DNA from: an uncultured Saccharospirillaceae bacterium
GTDB taxonomy: Bacteria > Pseudomonadota > Gammaproteobacteria > Pseudomonadales > Oceanobacteraceae
Direction of reading: 5' to 3'
Assembly (NCBI GenBank): GCA_947503895.1
Contig: CANNFT010000001.1
Coordinates: 310,001 to 374,000 of the forward strand
Length of the DNA: 64,000 bases
Of the stretch, positions 27,524 through 36,149 are shown in pieces. Position numbers and translations under genes: made by a program. Below the pieces are notes generated by a model. It did no database searches and was not told where the DNA came from. It saw only the letters and a list, made by a program, of their open reading frames with translations. Position 1 is the first letter of the stretch; each line of letters begins with the position of its first letter.

Positions 27524-29170
27524 CTAACCCTCCACCTCGGCATTATTTAACGTGAGCACTCTTGGGCGAATCAAAAACATCCTTGACATAGATACTGTTT
27601 GCGTACTTCTTTGCTTAAATAGATTTCCGATAAGAGGGATTCTGTGCAAGTAAGGAACCCGACTCTCACTTTCTATGACGGAGTCATAGTAATAACCGCC
27701 TATAAGCAAACTTTCACCCTGTGGAACAGACGCTTGTGTAACGATATTCGTGCTGCTGACCGTGGGTATACCGTCTACCTGATCTTCATTCTGCTGCCCA
27801 TCGGTGATATTAATATCCATTTCAATTCGGGTGCCCGATTCATCTCGAACAATGTGCGGCGTCACATCAAGCACTGCACCAATGGATACTGGGTATAAGT
27901 CCACTTCTTCCTCGCCTGCTACTCGGACATAAAACGTCGTACTGTTATCTAGCAATGCGGATAAATGATTTGTGGTCACAACAATGGGACGGGATGTAAT
28001 TTGTAAATCTCCTGTACTTTCCAGTGCTTCTATTCTTGCTAGCAATACATTACTGGCTGCGCCCAGTAATCCACCACTGGCTTGGAATGCTATTTGATCA
28101 CTGGAAGCAATTGCACTGGTCACCCCGTTGTACCCCCCTTCAAAATCGCTTCCCGTGAATTGCCAACCTAAGCCGATGTTGCGCAATTTCTCAGTACTGA
28201 TATTCATGATGCTGACTTCAATTTCCACCTGCTCCACTGGCTGGTCTAAAAGAGAAATTAGCTGGTCGTACATAGGCAAACGTTCTTTTTTGTCGTAGAC
28301 GACTACTGTATTGGTTCGTGAATCCGCTTCTATAGAGGCCATATTTCCCGCTGTGGGTATCCAAGTGGAAGACGTGGTGGTTTCTAACTCGGCTGACAAG
28401 CCAGTACCTTTTAAACTTTTTATTTCATTTTTTCGTTCAGGCTCTGTTGTGACTTCTTCAGTATTTTGCATAAAAGAGCCGCCCATTAGGCGACGCAGTG
28501 TACTCGCTACGCCATAAACAACGTTGGCAGAGTTGCCTGCGGTGTACGTTTTATCGGCGGCCTTGGCGTACTTGAGCGTGAATATTTTGAGCCCATAATC
28601 ATCGACCGAACGATCAACATCCAAGCTACTGGCTGTTTGGGATACCAACTCGATTAAGCGCTGGGGTCCTGAGATATACACCACCCCGTCGCCCGTGGAT
28701 TGCTTCCAGTGAAATCGGTCGTCCCAAATTTTCATACTTCTGATCTTACGTTTTAACGTTCTAGGCGTGATGGAATTTAAATTAATTACAGCATTTTTCA
28801 TTTCACTGACATCATAGAAGTAAATAGCAGCACCATCGTAATACCAAACGAACGGAGCATGCTTATTGAGCGCTTTCATAAATTGGCTGGGTGCCATCGA
28901 ATCTATGCTCAGATTGACCTTGCGATCATAGAGTTTTTCACTGACAACCGGTATTAAGTCATAATTTGTAGCAAAATTATTTAACAGACTACCCAAACTG
29001 TCACCATTAGATGCAGCAGAATAACTGGAGTCCGGCCACTTTAATGATTCGCTGTTGCTTTCAGAAATAAACATTCCGCAGACTACAATGGATACCAGTA
29101 TTTGTATGACCATTGATTTTCTATTGACGCAAACTCTTTCATTCGCTTTCTGTAGGGTTTGGCTGTTCAT
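27524..29170 (-). CDS. sctC: T3SS outer-membrane secretin SctC (YscC)
   Basis: 548 residues, a secretin forming the outer-membrane channel. After an uncleaved-looking polar start there is a signal segment at ~20-40 (VIQILVSIVVCGMFIS), then N-domains (ASNGDSLGSLLNNFATNY, PSQFMKALNKHAPF), and a C-terminal secretin domain from ~300 (VEIEVSIMNISTEKLRNIGLGW, split) to the end. The ATG at 29170 has AAGGA ~12 bases upstream. It is the first gene of the sctC-D-E-F-G-I-J-K-L block; 303 bp separate it from the YscB-like gene. Confidence 0.95.
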   Translation of the reverse strand: MNSQTLQKANERVCVNRKSMVIQILVSIVVCGMFISESNSESLKWPDSSYSAASNGDSLGSLLNNFATNYDLIPVVSEKLYDRKVNLSIDSMAPSQFMKALNKHAPFVWYYDGAAIYFYDVSEMKNAVINLNSITPRTLKRKIRSMKIWDDRFHWKQSTGDGVVYISGPQRLIELVSQTASSLDVDRSVDDYGLKIFTLKYAKAADKTYTAGNSANVVYGVASTLRRLMGGSFMQNTEEVTTEPERKNEIKSLKGTGLSAELETTTSSTWIPTAGNMASIEADSRTNTVVVYDKKERLPMYDQLISLLDQPVEQVEIEVSIMNISTEKLRNIGLGWQFTGSDFEGGYNGVTSAIASSDQIAFQASGGLLGAASNVLLARIEALESTGDLQITSRPIVVTTNHLSALLDNSTTFYVRVAGEEEVDLYPVSIGAVLDVTPHIVRDESGTRIEMDINITDGQQNEDQVDGIPTVSSTNIVTQASVPQGESLLIGGYYYDSVIESESRVPYLHRIPLIGNLFKQRSTQTVSMSRMFLIRPRVLTLNNAEVEG

Positions 29171-29473
29171 ACAGCAATATATCCTTTTTAATTTTCAAAT
29201 AAATAAGCGGTATAATCGGAGCGCTATGATTTCGGTGTCGATCGCATTTTTTAATCACCCAGAACATTTTTTGAATTGTGGGCTTTAGTGCTTTAATAGC
29301 TCAGCCCATTACAATCTATCAGTCTCTGAGCTTGAATTTTCTATACTGACGATTTGAATCATGCGCTGTTCAAAAGTCATCACACTCACAACACGTGCTC
29401 TCAATACAAGCTTTCAACATATGCTCTCAATACAAATAAGGCTGATATTCTGTCGATATCGAATGCATGCCAT
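29171..29473. other. Leader region upstream of sctC
   Basis: 303 bp with no gene. It probably carries the sctC operon promoter, and contains a direct repeat at 29389-29435 with a 26-bp period. Yersinia has yscB joined to yscC without such a gap. Confidence 0.45.
29389..29435. repeat. 26-bp-period direct repeat upstream of sctC
   Basis: Two copies of CAACAYRTGCTCTCAATACAA (21 nt, 2 differences) start at 29389 and 29415. Two sites on nearly the same DNA face fit binding by an AraC-type or similar activator. The repeat is 220-265 nt upstream of the sctC start. Confidence 0.55.
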
Positions 29474-29923
29474 TTATAACCTTAAGAAATGATGCGCTAT
29501 TGGTTCTTCATGCACCGCCTGTAATTCAGTACTTTGACTTTTGAGTAGAGCTGAAATATTTGAAAGGAGCACGATACGCTCTTCGAATTCATTTAATGGC
29601 GCTGCAGCCATATCAAGATCGGAATAAACGATAAGCATTGAGGATTTTTCGTTGATCGTCAGGCCAATCGATTTGGGCACTTTAAATCCAGCAGAAAGCG
29701 TTAGTATTTTTTCCAATTGGCGATCTTTCGGTTGCTTCCCTTGGGCGATTTGAAAACTTTCAATTTGCATTGTGATGGTTTTGTTTTCACAACCAATATT
29801 GAGATTACTATCATCTAACATCATGGAATATGAACCATCTTCGCTAGGCGTTAACCTTGGCCATTCGTACCGATCACACAATGCGTTCATGAGTTGGGTC
29901 AAGGGAATTGATAATGGGGTCAT
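29474..29923 (-). CDS. yscB: T3SS class I chaperone, YscB-like (SctW chaperone)
   Basis: About 149 residues from the ATG at 29923, which has GAGG eight bases upstream; a longer start at 29944 has a weaker site. The fold is CesT/SycE-like: a starting helix (LSIPLTQLMNALCDRYEW), a strand pair (SYSMMLDDSNLNIGCENK), and a C-terminal helix. Position upstream of sctC matches yscB, whose product with SycN escorts the YopN gatekeeper. It is longer than YscB (137) by about 10 residues. Confidence 0.7.
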   Translation of the reverse strand: MTPLSIPLTQLMNALCDRYEWPRLTPSEDGSYSMMLDDSNLNIGCENKTITMQIESFQIAQGKQPKDRQLEKILTLSAGFKVPKSIGLTINEKSSMLIVYSDLDMAAAPLNEFEERIVLLSNISALLKSQSTELQAVHEEPIAHHFLRL

Positions 29924-30265
29924 GACATCATCCTCGTAAGTCATCTACCCATCTGTAACCAACACACCTGTTAGGTTGCTCACCAATCAAAATCCATCCG
30001 CGTACTACTGCTGGAAAAGTGGCTTGATAACTGACGATCAAAGCCAGAAAGCGCTTGGTGGCTATAGGCGAAGGTGTATAGGGTGGCATTCCATAATGGA
30101 ATCCATCACTGAGGAACGTAATCAGTTAGAATGAACACGCGTTAAACGGAGCCGCTGACTGCGATGGAAATCTCATTCAAGACTGGGAAAAAGCAAAAAA
30201 TGCGGCGATGACGGTCATCCGTCAGCAGGTATTAGGTTGGGTCTGTGAAGTAGAAAGGTAAATAA
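29924..30265. other. Intergenic region with a possible gene remnant
   Basis: 342 bp upstream of the YscB-like gene. On the plus strand a 43-codon open stretch (30130-30261, no good start) has protein-like composition (for example NLIQDWEKAKNAAMTVI and QQVLGWVCEVER). It may be the tail of a decayed gene. I do not recognise the family. Confidence 0.35.
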
Positions 30266-30595
30266 CTAGGCTTTGTGATACGCCTCAATGATGTCAGGAA
30301 TTTGCGCAGTGGCCATATCAATTTCCAATATGGAGCCATTAAAGTTTAAATAGGCGATACCTCGGGTCTCTTGCGTGGTGTGGTGTATTAAAAAGCCAGT
30401 GAGCGCTTCTTCAGATTCAAACGTTAATGGTGATGCCTCACACCCCAAGGATGCCCATTCTGAGTTCTCTTGAACCTTCGCCTGACTGAGGTCTAAAGCC
30501 GCTCGTCCCCGCTGCAACAGTGCTTTTAACTCACTGTTCTGAGTACGCTTATTTGTGGCCGATTGAGGTGTTCGGCTCTTACTATCTGTGCCCAT
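30266..30595 (-). CDS. Hypothetical protein between translocator and secretin blocks
   Basis: The ATG at 30595 (MGTDSKSRT) gives 109 residues, with AGGA 11 bases upstream; the longer frame back to 30673 lacks support. The first ~45 residues are polar and basic (a disordered N-terminus, as in export signals or regulators). The rest mixes helix and strand (ALTGFLIHHTTQETRGIAYL, GSILEIDMATAQIPDI). I do not recognise the family. Its place between the lcrGVH-yopBD block and yscB suggests a T3SS-linked regulator, chaperone or small substrate, but this is inference. Confidence 0.6.
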   Translation of the reverse strand: MGTDSKSRTPQSATNKRTQNSELKALLQRGRAALDLSQAKVQENSEWASLGCEASPLTFESEEALTGFLIHHTTQETRGIAYLNFNGSILEIDMATAQIPDIIEAYHKA

Positions 30596-31183
30596 ATGAT
30601 GGTGGTTCCTGCATGGTATCGAAAATACTGGATCTATCTGAATGTACTGAAAATGGACAAGGCTCATTTCCACTCTAATGCACCGTATAGGGTGGGGTTA
30701 GTCGTAAGATGATCAATCTGCCCTTTAGGTGTGTTTATTAACGCTCCATTTGATAGTTCAGTCAACTAGTACAATTAGTGACAAAGCGTTCATTCATTAA
30801 AAATTGAAGCGGCCACATAATACGGAAAAATTCTATGAATCAGCAGCTATTCAATAGACCTTCCATATTGTTTCCACATTTGAGAAATTGAGTATCAATT
30901 ATGCAATGAATAATGGACTGGTAAAGTGGTATCGCTCTTTGCCATACGCTTTGAGTATGCTTAAAGCCTACTCCCCATTTTTTAACCCTACATTCAGAAT
31001 AAAAGCCCGATGCATCCTGTTTGATGCTCGGGCTAATTCTAATATTTCACGAAAACACGCTCTAGGCCACTCTGCTTCGATGAAACATCGAACAAAAAGC
31101 CTTCTTGTTCTAACCACCTGACCCCTTTCGATAGAATCACCGCTTTATGCCACGGTTATTCAGAGACCATAAGGGGTTGATTA
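30596..31183. other. Intergenic region downstream of the translocator operon
   Basis: 588 bp. It holds the terminator of the translocator operon at 31001-31034 and presumably the promoter for the hypothetical gene ending at 30266. The rest appears non-coding; a 77-codon plus-strand frame (30888-31121) crosses the terminator and is rejected. Confidence 0.45.
31001..31034 (-). terminator. Terminator of the lcrG-lcrV-lcrH-yopB-yopD operon
   Basis: Read on the minus strand: AGCCCGA-GCATC, loop, GATGC-(A)-TCGGGCT, a 12-bp stem with one bulge, then TTTTATT. It is 150 nt after the stop of the YopD-like gene. Confidence 0.8.
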
Positions 31184-32347
31184 TTACATGATTTTATTGC
31201 GTGCTTCATGAGCATAGTTCATCGCAGACTGTAAGTTATTGAGTGCGCCATCGTTTAATTTATCAGCAGAGGCACTGGATGAACGCAAGGATTGATTAAA
31301 ATTATCCAAGACCTTCATATCTTTATCTGCATTGATTCGGGACTTCTCAGCCTCCGTTTTAAGCTCCAAATTCATGTATGACGCTGCAATTTGACCTAGG
31401 CTTTGACCGAGAGACCCGAGTGTTTTACCCAACATGGCCCACCGTTCGCCTGTAATTTCTTCAAGTTTGGCCTCTAAGTCCATGATTTTAGCCTGATGCT
31501 CCTTATCAACGGCTTTCGAATCACTGGACTTTTTCTTAGTCTTCGAATCGGTTTCCTGCAGTGTCTCTACTTGCTCATTGCTCTTTTGGATCTGCGCTTC
31601 AGAACGCTGGCGCGTCTCGATATTACTGGTTTCAATATCTGTTGAGCCGGTCGTTTTGGTCGAGGTTTGGCTATCCGTATCGCCCTTTTCACTTTTCTTT
31701 GTCCCGTTTGTTTCAACATCCACGTCAACATCCATACCTGTGTTGGGTTCGCCCGTGGATTGCTTGCCATACTGTACATCGGCGGCTTCAATACGTGTTT
31801 TTGTAGCATTGCTGGTATGGTTTAAGCCATACGCCTGTATGCCAAGGGACACACCCTGCATAAACGCATTTACGCCAAATGACGTCCATGCGGAAGCCAC
31901 TTCGGCTTTAGCAATGTCAGTGATCGCCTCTTTTTGCTTCGTCGCCATAGTGCCTATAAGTTCAATACCTGCAGCTAATCCGAGATCAGCCGTCTCTCGC
32001 AGCTTGTTTGCAATATCGACCAACATGGATAGAGCCGCAAACAACCCTGAAAACTCATCAATTCTAGAAGATGACTGGCCGGTCGTTTGAATGTCGCTCG
32101 TGCCCTCTTTATTTTCAAGTTTGCTCATTAGTCCATCAAGTATTTTCAGATCTTTCAGACCTTCCTTAACCTGTGATTGTGTCAGTTCGTCTTGATGTTT
32201 GGGGTCAATGGCGACTTCGTCTAGGAATTTTAGATTGTCTTGAATGACCTTTGATTTGTACTCAGATTTTTCAGTCGGCGTCATTTCAGAAAAAGATTCA
32301 TGCTTAACCGACGTGTATTTTGGGATGTTATTTTCAATAGTGGGCAT
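31184..32347 (-). CDS. sctB: T3SS minor translocator SctB (YopD-like)
   Basis: 387 residues, last gene of the tip/translocator operon, the place of yopD. It is polar and helix-rich with a moderately hydrophobic segment at ~145-175 (WTSFGVNAFMQGVSLGIQAYG region) and a C-terminal amphipathic helix (AMNYAHEARNKI). The middle (residues ~185-260) is Thr/Ser/Gln/Lys-rich and low-complexity, longer than in YopD (306), accounting for the extra length. It would insert with SctE into host membranes to form the translocon. Confidence 0.85.
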   Translation of the reverse strand: MPTIENNIPKYTSVKHESFSEMTPTEKSEYKSKVIQDNLKFLDEVAIDPKHQDELTQSQVKEGLKDLKILDGLMSKLENKEGTSDIQTTGQSSSRIDEFSGLFAALSMLVDIANKLRETADLGLAAGIELIGTMATKQKEAITDIAKAEVASAWTSFGVNAFMQGVSLGIQAYGLNHTSNATKTRIEAADVQYGKQSTGEPNTGMDVDVDVETNGTKKSEKGDTDSQTSTKTTGSTDIETSNIETRQRSEAQIQKSNEQVETLQETDSKTKKKSSDSKAVDKEHQAKIMDLEAKLEEITGERWAMLGKTLGSLGQSLGQIAASYMNLELKTEAEKSRINADKDMKVLDNFNQSLRSSSASADKLNDGALNNLQSAMNYAHEARNKIM

Positions 32348-32358
32348 TGTTTCTCTCC

Positions 32359-33960
32359 TTAAAGTATTTTGTTTAGCATAAGGTCTGATTCACCTTCTAG
32401 TGCTTGACTGATCATCTTCATAATGGCGTTTTCTAATGCAAAGTGTGGTGCAAATGCGCTCATTGCATCTTGTAATCGTTCTTCATCCATTTTGAGCTGA
32501 CCTTCACTGCCGACCTTATCTTTTTCGGCACCCGAGACTTCTTTAATAGATTTGGTCGTTTCGACGGTGACGGCCGTTGATGCACTTAAATTGATCGCTA
32601 CATCGAGCGCATCGATTGCAAATGCAGCCGTTGCTCTACTCATTGTGGCTTTCGCTGATTCTTGGGCTGCAACTTTGGTTGATTCTTTAAGGCTTGCTTT
32701 TAAGGCTTCTTCAGCAGTCGTTTCAATTGCCTCCTTTGTTGCTTCTTTGATCACCACTTCCGTGGCTTCTTTCGCCGTTTCTTGGGCGATTTGCTGGGCC
32801 ACCATCGGAGTAATCGCGCTGACCACGGCTTTACAAGCTGCCTGTGCCGCCATACCTGCACCTGCGGTCAATATCGTCGCAGCGATGACACAAACTGCCA
32901 TCGTCACCGTGGCCAGTATTTGAGCGGCAACTGGGTCCATTCCCGCGTCCACCATTGCATCCGTCAGCCCATTTTGTGCGCGATCCATCAGCGACTCTTT
33001 ACCGGATGCTTGTGCAACGCAAGCGTCAATACAAATGGCAGTGGCAACCACTGCACCCGCAATCGTTAAGGGATTTGGACAAACTACCGCTGCGGCAATG
33101 GCCAACACTGCTCCAACAACTGCAATTGCGCACATCAATCCACCAAAGAAGTCCTTTTTCTTTTCGGCCTTCTCCATTTTTTTGATGAAGTTTTCGATGT
33201 TGTCCAAGTGTTCTTTAATATCATTCTGCTGTTGATTCTTGGCAGCTTCGATATTGTATTCTTTGTTGTCTTTCAGCGTTTGGGCTAAATCTTTCAGAAT
33301 TTCTTGCACCAAGCGCATCATTTCATGCGTATTAAACTCGCTGCTATTGGACTTTTCTGAAACGCTGGAGGCATCACCATTAACGACACTTTCGCCATTC
33401 TTAGATGAAATCTTTAAGTCGTTCTTTAAAAACATCCTTGCTTTATCAAAGCGTTCATCTCGAAGTGGATTCTGCAGCGGGTTTTGCTGTTGACTGGAGC
33501 CTTCTATTAACCGTGTAAACGATTTATTAGCGTCTTCAATCGCTTTTAAAATTAAAGCATTGGTAGAAGTTGCAAACGCTTGTACCTCTGCGCTTTCTCC
33601 TCTTTTTTCGTTCACCGAGCTAACCGTTTCTGTGCCGTCAGCGGCCGTACTGGTATAAGTGACAATGCCATCCTTAATACTGGTCGACTCCTTTCGACCA
33701 TCATAATAACTAATGGATGTGGTGTTCCCACTCGTCGTCTCAACAGGATACTGAGTAGATTCTTGGAGTTTCCCTTTTTTGTTAAACGTTTCAACTAAAA
33801 CATCATCGTCACCACTATCGGTGACAACTTTGCTAGACCCATCTTCATTTTTATAGGTCGTAATACTGACGCCAGGCGTGCTGTTATCTGTCGATACAAT
33901 GGGGTATACGACTTCATTAGTTTGAACATCTTTTGTGGAAGTAGCTTGAATTGAGGACAT
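32359..33960 (-). CDS. sctE: T3SS major translocator SctE (YopB-like)
   Basis: 533 residues with two long hydrophobic segments, at ~272-315 (GLMCAIAVVGAVLAIAAAVV and neighbour) and ~347-372 (QILATVTMAVCVIAATIL), separated by a short loop, the signature of YopB/IpaB pore formers. A coiled coil precedes them (~215-265) and an Ala/Thr/Glu-rich helix follows. The N-terminal ~150 residues are Ser/Thr-rich and probably hold the export signal and chaperone-binding site. The start overlaps the chaperone stop as TAATG. Confidence 0.9.
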   Translation of the reverse strand: MSSIQATSTKDVQTNEVVYPIVSTDNSTPGVSITTYKNEDGSSKVVTDSGDDDVLVETFNKKGKLQESTQYPVETTSGNTTSISYYDGRKESTSIKDGIVTYTSTAADGTETVSSVNEKRGESAEVQAFATSTNALILKAIEDANKSFTRLIEGSSQQQNPLQNPLRDERFDKARMFLKNDLKISSKNGESVVNGDASSVSEKSNSSEFNTHEMMRLVQEILKDLAQTLKDNKEYNIEAAKNQQQNDIKEHLDNIENFIKKMEKAEKKKDFFGGLMCAIAVVGAVLAIAAAVVCPNPLTIAGAVVATAICIDACVAQASGKESLMDRAQNGLTDAMVDAGMDPVAAQILATVTMAVCVIAATILTAGAGMAAQAACKAVVSAITPMVAQQIAQETAKEATEVVIKEATKEAIETTAEEALKASLKESTKVAAQESAKATMSRATAAFAIDALDVAINLSASTAVTVETTKSIKEVSGAEKDKVGSEGQLKMDEERLQDAMSAFAPHFALENAIMKMISQALEGESDLMLNKIL

Positions 33961-34505
33961 TATTTTTCCTTATTAATTAATTGTGTAATACGTTCATCTA
34001 GCCGTTGCGCGGCCTGATAATGAGCGTGTTCACCCGCCATATATTTGAGCGCAGAAGAAATTGCCATTGCAGCCTCTGAGTAGTTTTTGCTAATAAAATA
34101 GCACTGAGCGATATCGAACCAGTGATGGCCATCTGTGGGATCAAGCATACTGGCAACGGAGAACGCATCGGCGGCCAGGGTATATTTTTTTTGCTGACGC
34201 CTAACCTTGCCCAAACCCGACCAAAACCTTGCTTGCTCAGATCCAAACAGCGTTAACTTAAAAAACACTTCCTCCGCATATTCGTAGTTTCCTTTAGAAA
34301 CCAGTGACTGGGCTAAAGCATATATATTTTCAAGTTGCTCATGGGTTAACCCTTGGTACTGGTTATAAACTTCAAAAAATGATTGCAAGGCTTCAAAGTG
34401 ATCCACAAGAACTTCTACTTGCTTGGATAATTTCTCATCACTCTCAGTGGGTAACGTACGGTAATTTGATTCTTCTTGGTTAGAATCTGTTTGTTCGACT
34501 AACAT
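33960..34505 (-). CDS. lcrH: T3SS translocator chaperone LcrH/SycD (class II, TPR)
   Basis: 181 residues (SycD is 168) with three TPR units (ENIYALAQSLVSKGNYEYAE, then RFWSGLGKVRRQQKKYTLAADAF, then WFDIAQCYFISKNYSEAA; key parts). It binds the translocators SctE and SctB before export and, in Yersinia, also takes part in regulation. It lies directly upstream of its clients, with TAATG coupling to the sctE start. Confidence 0.93.
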   Translation of the reverse strand: MLVEQTDSNQEESNYRTLPTESDEKLSKQVEVLVDHFEALQSFFEVYNQYQGLTHEQLENIYALAQSLVSKGNYEYAEEVFFKLTLFGSEQARFWSGLGKVRRQQKKYTLAADAFSVASMLDPTDGHHWFDIAQCYFISKNYSEAAMAISSALKYMAGEHAHYQAAQRLDERITQLINKEK

Positions 34506-34553
34506 AGCGTCCTACCTATTCAATATTCGTAGTATTTAAATGTGTCTTATGCA

Positions 34554-35456
34554 TTAGAAATTGCTGGTGATTTTGTTCCAAAGACGATCAAAACTGTCTA
34601 TTTTTCCGCCCCACCACCCCAAACCTTCGTTCATTCGTGTAAGGTATTGATTGACTTCAATGGATTGCTTACTTTGTTCAGCTTCAAGCGACTTAATAAA
34701 CGTATCGATTTGAGCCTTAAGCCCTTGAACTTCCGCTTTGGAGAGTGTGGAATCTTTCTTGCCTTTATCGGTTTGAGACATAATATAATCAAGGTCGACG
34801 CTGTCATCGAAATATCGATTAAAATCCACCTCTTTCTCGGCTTCCATCCATTCAAGCATTGATTGAAATGTCGCCTTTTGATCCGTATCGAGATTTTTAC
34901 CTTTGATCTTATCGTCTTGCGCTGCAAGATCGACCATCAACGCGAAATAGTCATTGGCTTCATTTAATTTATTGTTAATAGATGAAAGCTCGCTTAGTGC
35001 ATCATCAAACAGATCTTTTTTTGCTTCGACATAGTTTGAAAACATATTGTTGCTAAGGTCGTATATCGAGCTGGTATCAGAATCAATAGTGATTAATACG
35101 TCTGAAGATATGCCATTGTTCTTGTCTTTCAGTTCATTGAGTAATGTTTTAATCCAAGAGTAATTACTATCGGTAATCACCCATTTATCACCACCCAGTG
35201 CTGTATAATACTCACCTAATTTATCATCGAGATCAGACGTAATCGCGTCAGAAGCATCCAGTTCCAAGCCATCACCAAATTCATCTTGTATATATAACTG
35301 CACAAAGCGAAGGTATCCCGAGTAACTTATCAATTCGGTGATATGTTGATCCGAACCATTAATGTTGTATTTGATGCTTTCATCCGCAGACATTTCCTCT
35401 ACGGCTTTGGTAATGACATCTTCCATGCTGTCAGACAGTATATTTATGGAAGTCAT
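34554..35456 (-). CDS. sctA: T3SS needle-tip protein SctA (LcrV/PcrV-like)
   Basis: 300 residues (LcrV 326, PcrV 294), between the LcrG-like and LcrH genes. Its polar dumbbell-like sequence has two long helices likely to form the coiled-coil handle: ~130-165 (EAKKDLFDDALSELSSINNK) and the C-terminal ~245-285. The end (GLGWWGGKIDSFDRLWNKI) resembles the LcrV C-terminus. It caps the needle and scaffolds translocon insertion. Low sequence conservation is normal in this family, so position carries much of the weight. Confidence 0.88.
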   Translation of the reverse strand: MTSINILSDSMEDVITKAVEEMSADESIKYNINGSDQHITELISYSGYLRFVQLYIQDEFGDGLELDASDAITSDLDDKLGEYYTALGGDKWVITDSNYSWIKTLLNELKDKNNGISSDVLITIDSDTSSIYDLSNNMFSNYVEAKKDLFDDALSELSSINNKLNEANDYFALMVDLAAQDDKIKGKNLDTDQKATFQSMLEWMEAEKEVDFNRYFDDSVDLDYIMSQTDKGKKDSTLSKAEVQGLKAQIDTFIKSLEAEQSKQSIEVNQYLTRMNEGLGWWGGKIDSFDRLWNKITSNF

Positions 35457-35474
35457 ATGCTTTCCTTTAATTGA

Positions 35475-35825
35475 TTAAATTCGAACGTTAGTCAAACCTG
35501 ACATCATAGTGATACTGATTTTTTTGTTAGGCGCCACCTCATACACGTCTGATTTCGAAGTATTTGAAGTTAAGTGATTCAATTCTTTTAGTGTCGTAAG
35601 GGCGACCTGTTTTGTAGCGAGGTTTAAGGAATATTCAAGCAACTGTAACGTTTCACGTTTTTTATGTGCAGGTAATCGAGCCAACAGGCTGTCCATTCTG
35701 TTACCAAAACCAAGTATTTGATCTTTAAGTTGGTTTGCGCCCACCTGCCATTGCTTGAACTGCTCTTGATAATTTTCGAAATCGGCGGCTCGTTTTTTTG
35801 AGTCTGGGCTTGCTCTAGTGCTCAT
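35475..35825 (-). CDS. lcrG: LcrG-like tip-protein chaperone/regulator
   Basis: The ATG at 35825 (MSTRASPDSKKR) gives 116 residues with GGAAG five bases upstream; the longer frame begins at an unsupported TTG. LcrG/PcrG is ~95-98 residues, N-terminal helical with a variable tail. The helix DFENYQEQFKQWQVGANQLK and the following basic segment fit. It would bind the tip protein SctA in the cytoplasm and help block export before contact. It heads the operon lcrG-lcrV-lcrH-yopB-yopD. Confidence 0.72.
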   Translation of the reverse strand: MSTRASPDSKKRAADFENYQEQFKQWQVGANQLKDQILGFGNRMDSLLARLPAHKKRETLQLLEYSLNLATKQVALTTLKELNHLTSNTSKSDVYEVAPNKKISITMMSGLTNVRI

Positions 35826-36149
35826 ATTCGCTTCCAATTCTGGTTGTTTGTAATCTAGACAGATCTATAGATCACTATCTTTGAGTCAGTAACCGATCAA
35901 TGAAATTGGTTTCGATTAAGGGCACCCCTATTCATTGAATTTGACTCTCGGCTCTGGCTTCCTGCTTCGCTCTACCTCCTGCATCCATGCAGTCGTGCAA
36001 GAGTTTAAAGTGAATGAATAGACATGCCCTTAACATATACTTTGAGCGTCATTGCGGTGGGGCACGCTCAATTTCGACAGGGGATTGAGCGCAAAAAGAA
36101 AGGGATTGATGAATACAGCTAATTATGGCCGGATTTAAAATTTCTATGT
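35826..36149. other. Promoter region of the tip/translocator operon
   Basis: 324 bp between sctU and the LcrG-like gene. It holds a perfect 12-bp palindrome GATCTATAGATC at 35862-35873, 37 nt upstream of the start, and a probable MITE at 35916-36033. No gene. Confidence 0.5.
35916..36033. mobile_element. Probable MITE (~110 bp) flanked by TTAA
   Basis: Terminal inverted repeats GGGCA-cccc-TATTCATT (35920-35936) and AATGAATA-gaca-TGCCC (36013-36029), each bordered by TTAA (35916-35919, 36030-36033). This fits an IS5-like target duplication (YTAR). The inside is non-coding with a CTGCATCCATGCAG palindrome. It is too small to encode a transposase. It sits in the promoter region of the tip/translocator operon. 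Confidence 0.6.

Noticed and set aside
31578..32090. 170-codon plus-strand frame inside the YopD-like gene
   Set aside because: Antisense to a T3SS translocator that fits position, size and composition; hydrophobic content is a by-product of Thr/Ser/Lys codons read backwards.
32552..32923. 123-codon plus-strand frame opposite the YopB-like gene
   Set aside because: Antisense shadow; Ala/Val/Ser-rich sequence results from Ala-rich helices on the other strand.
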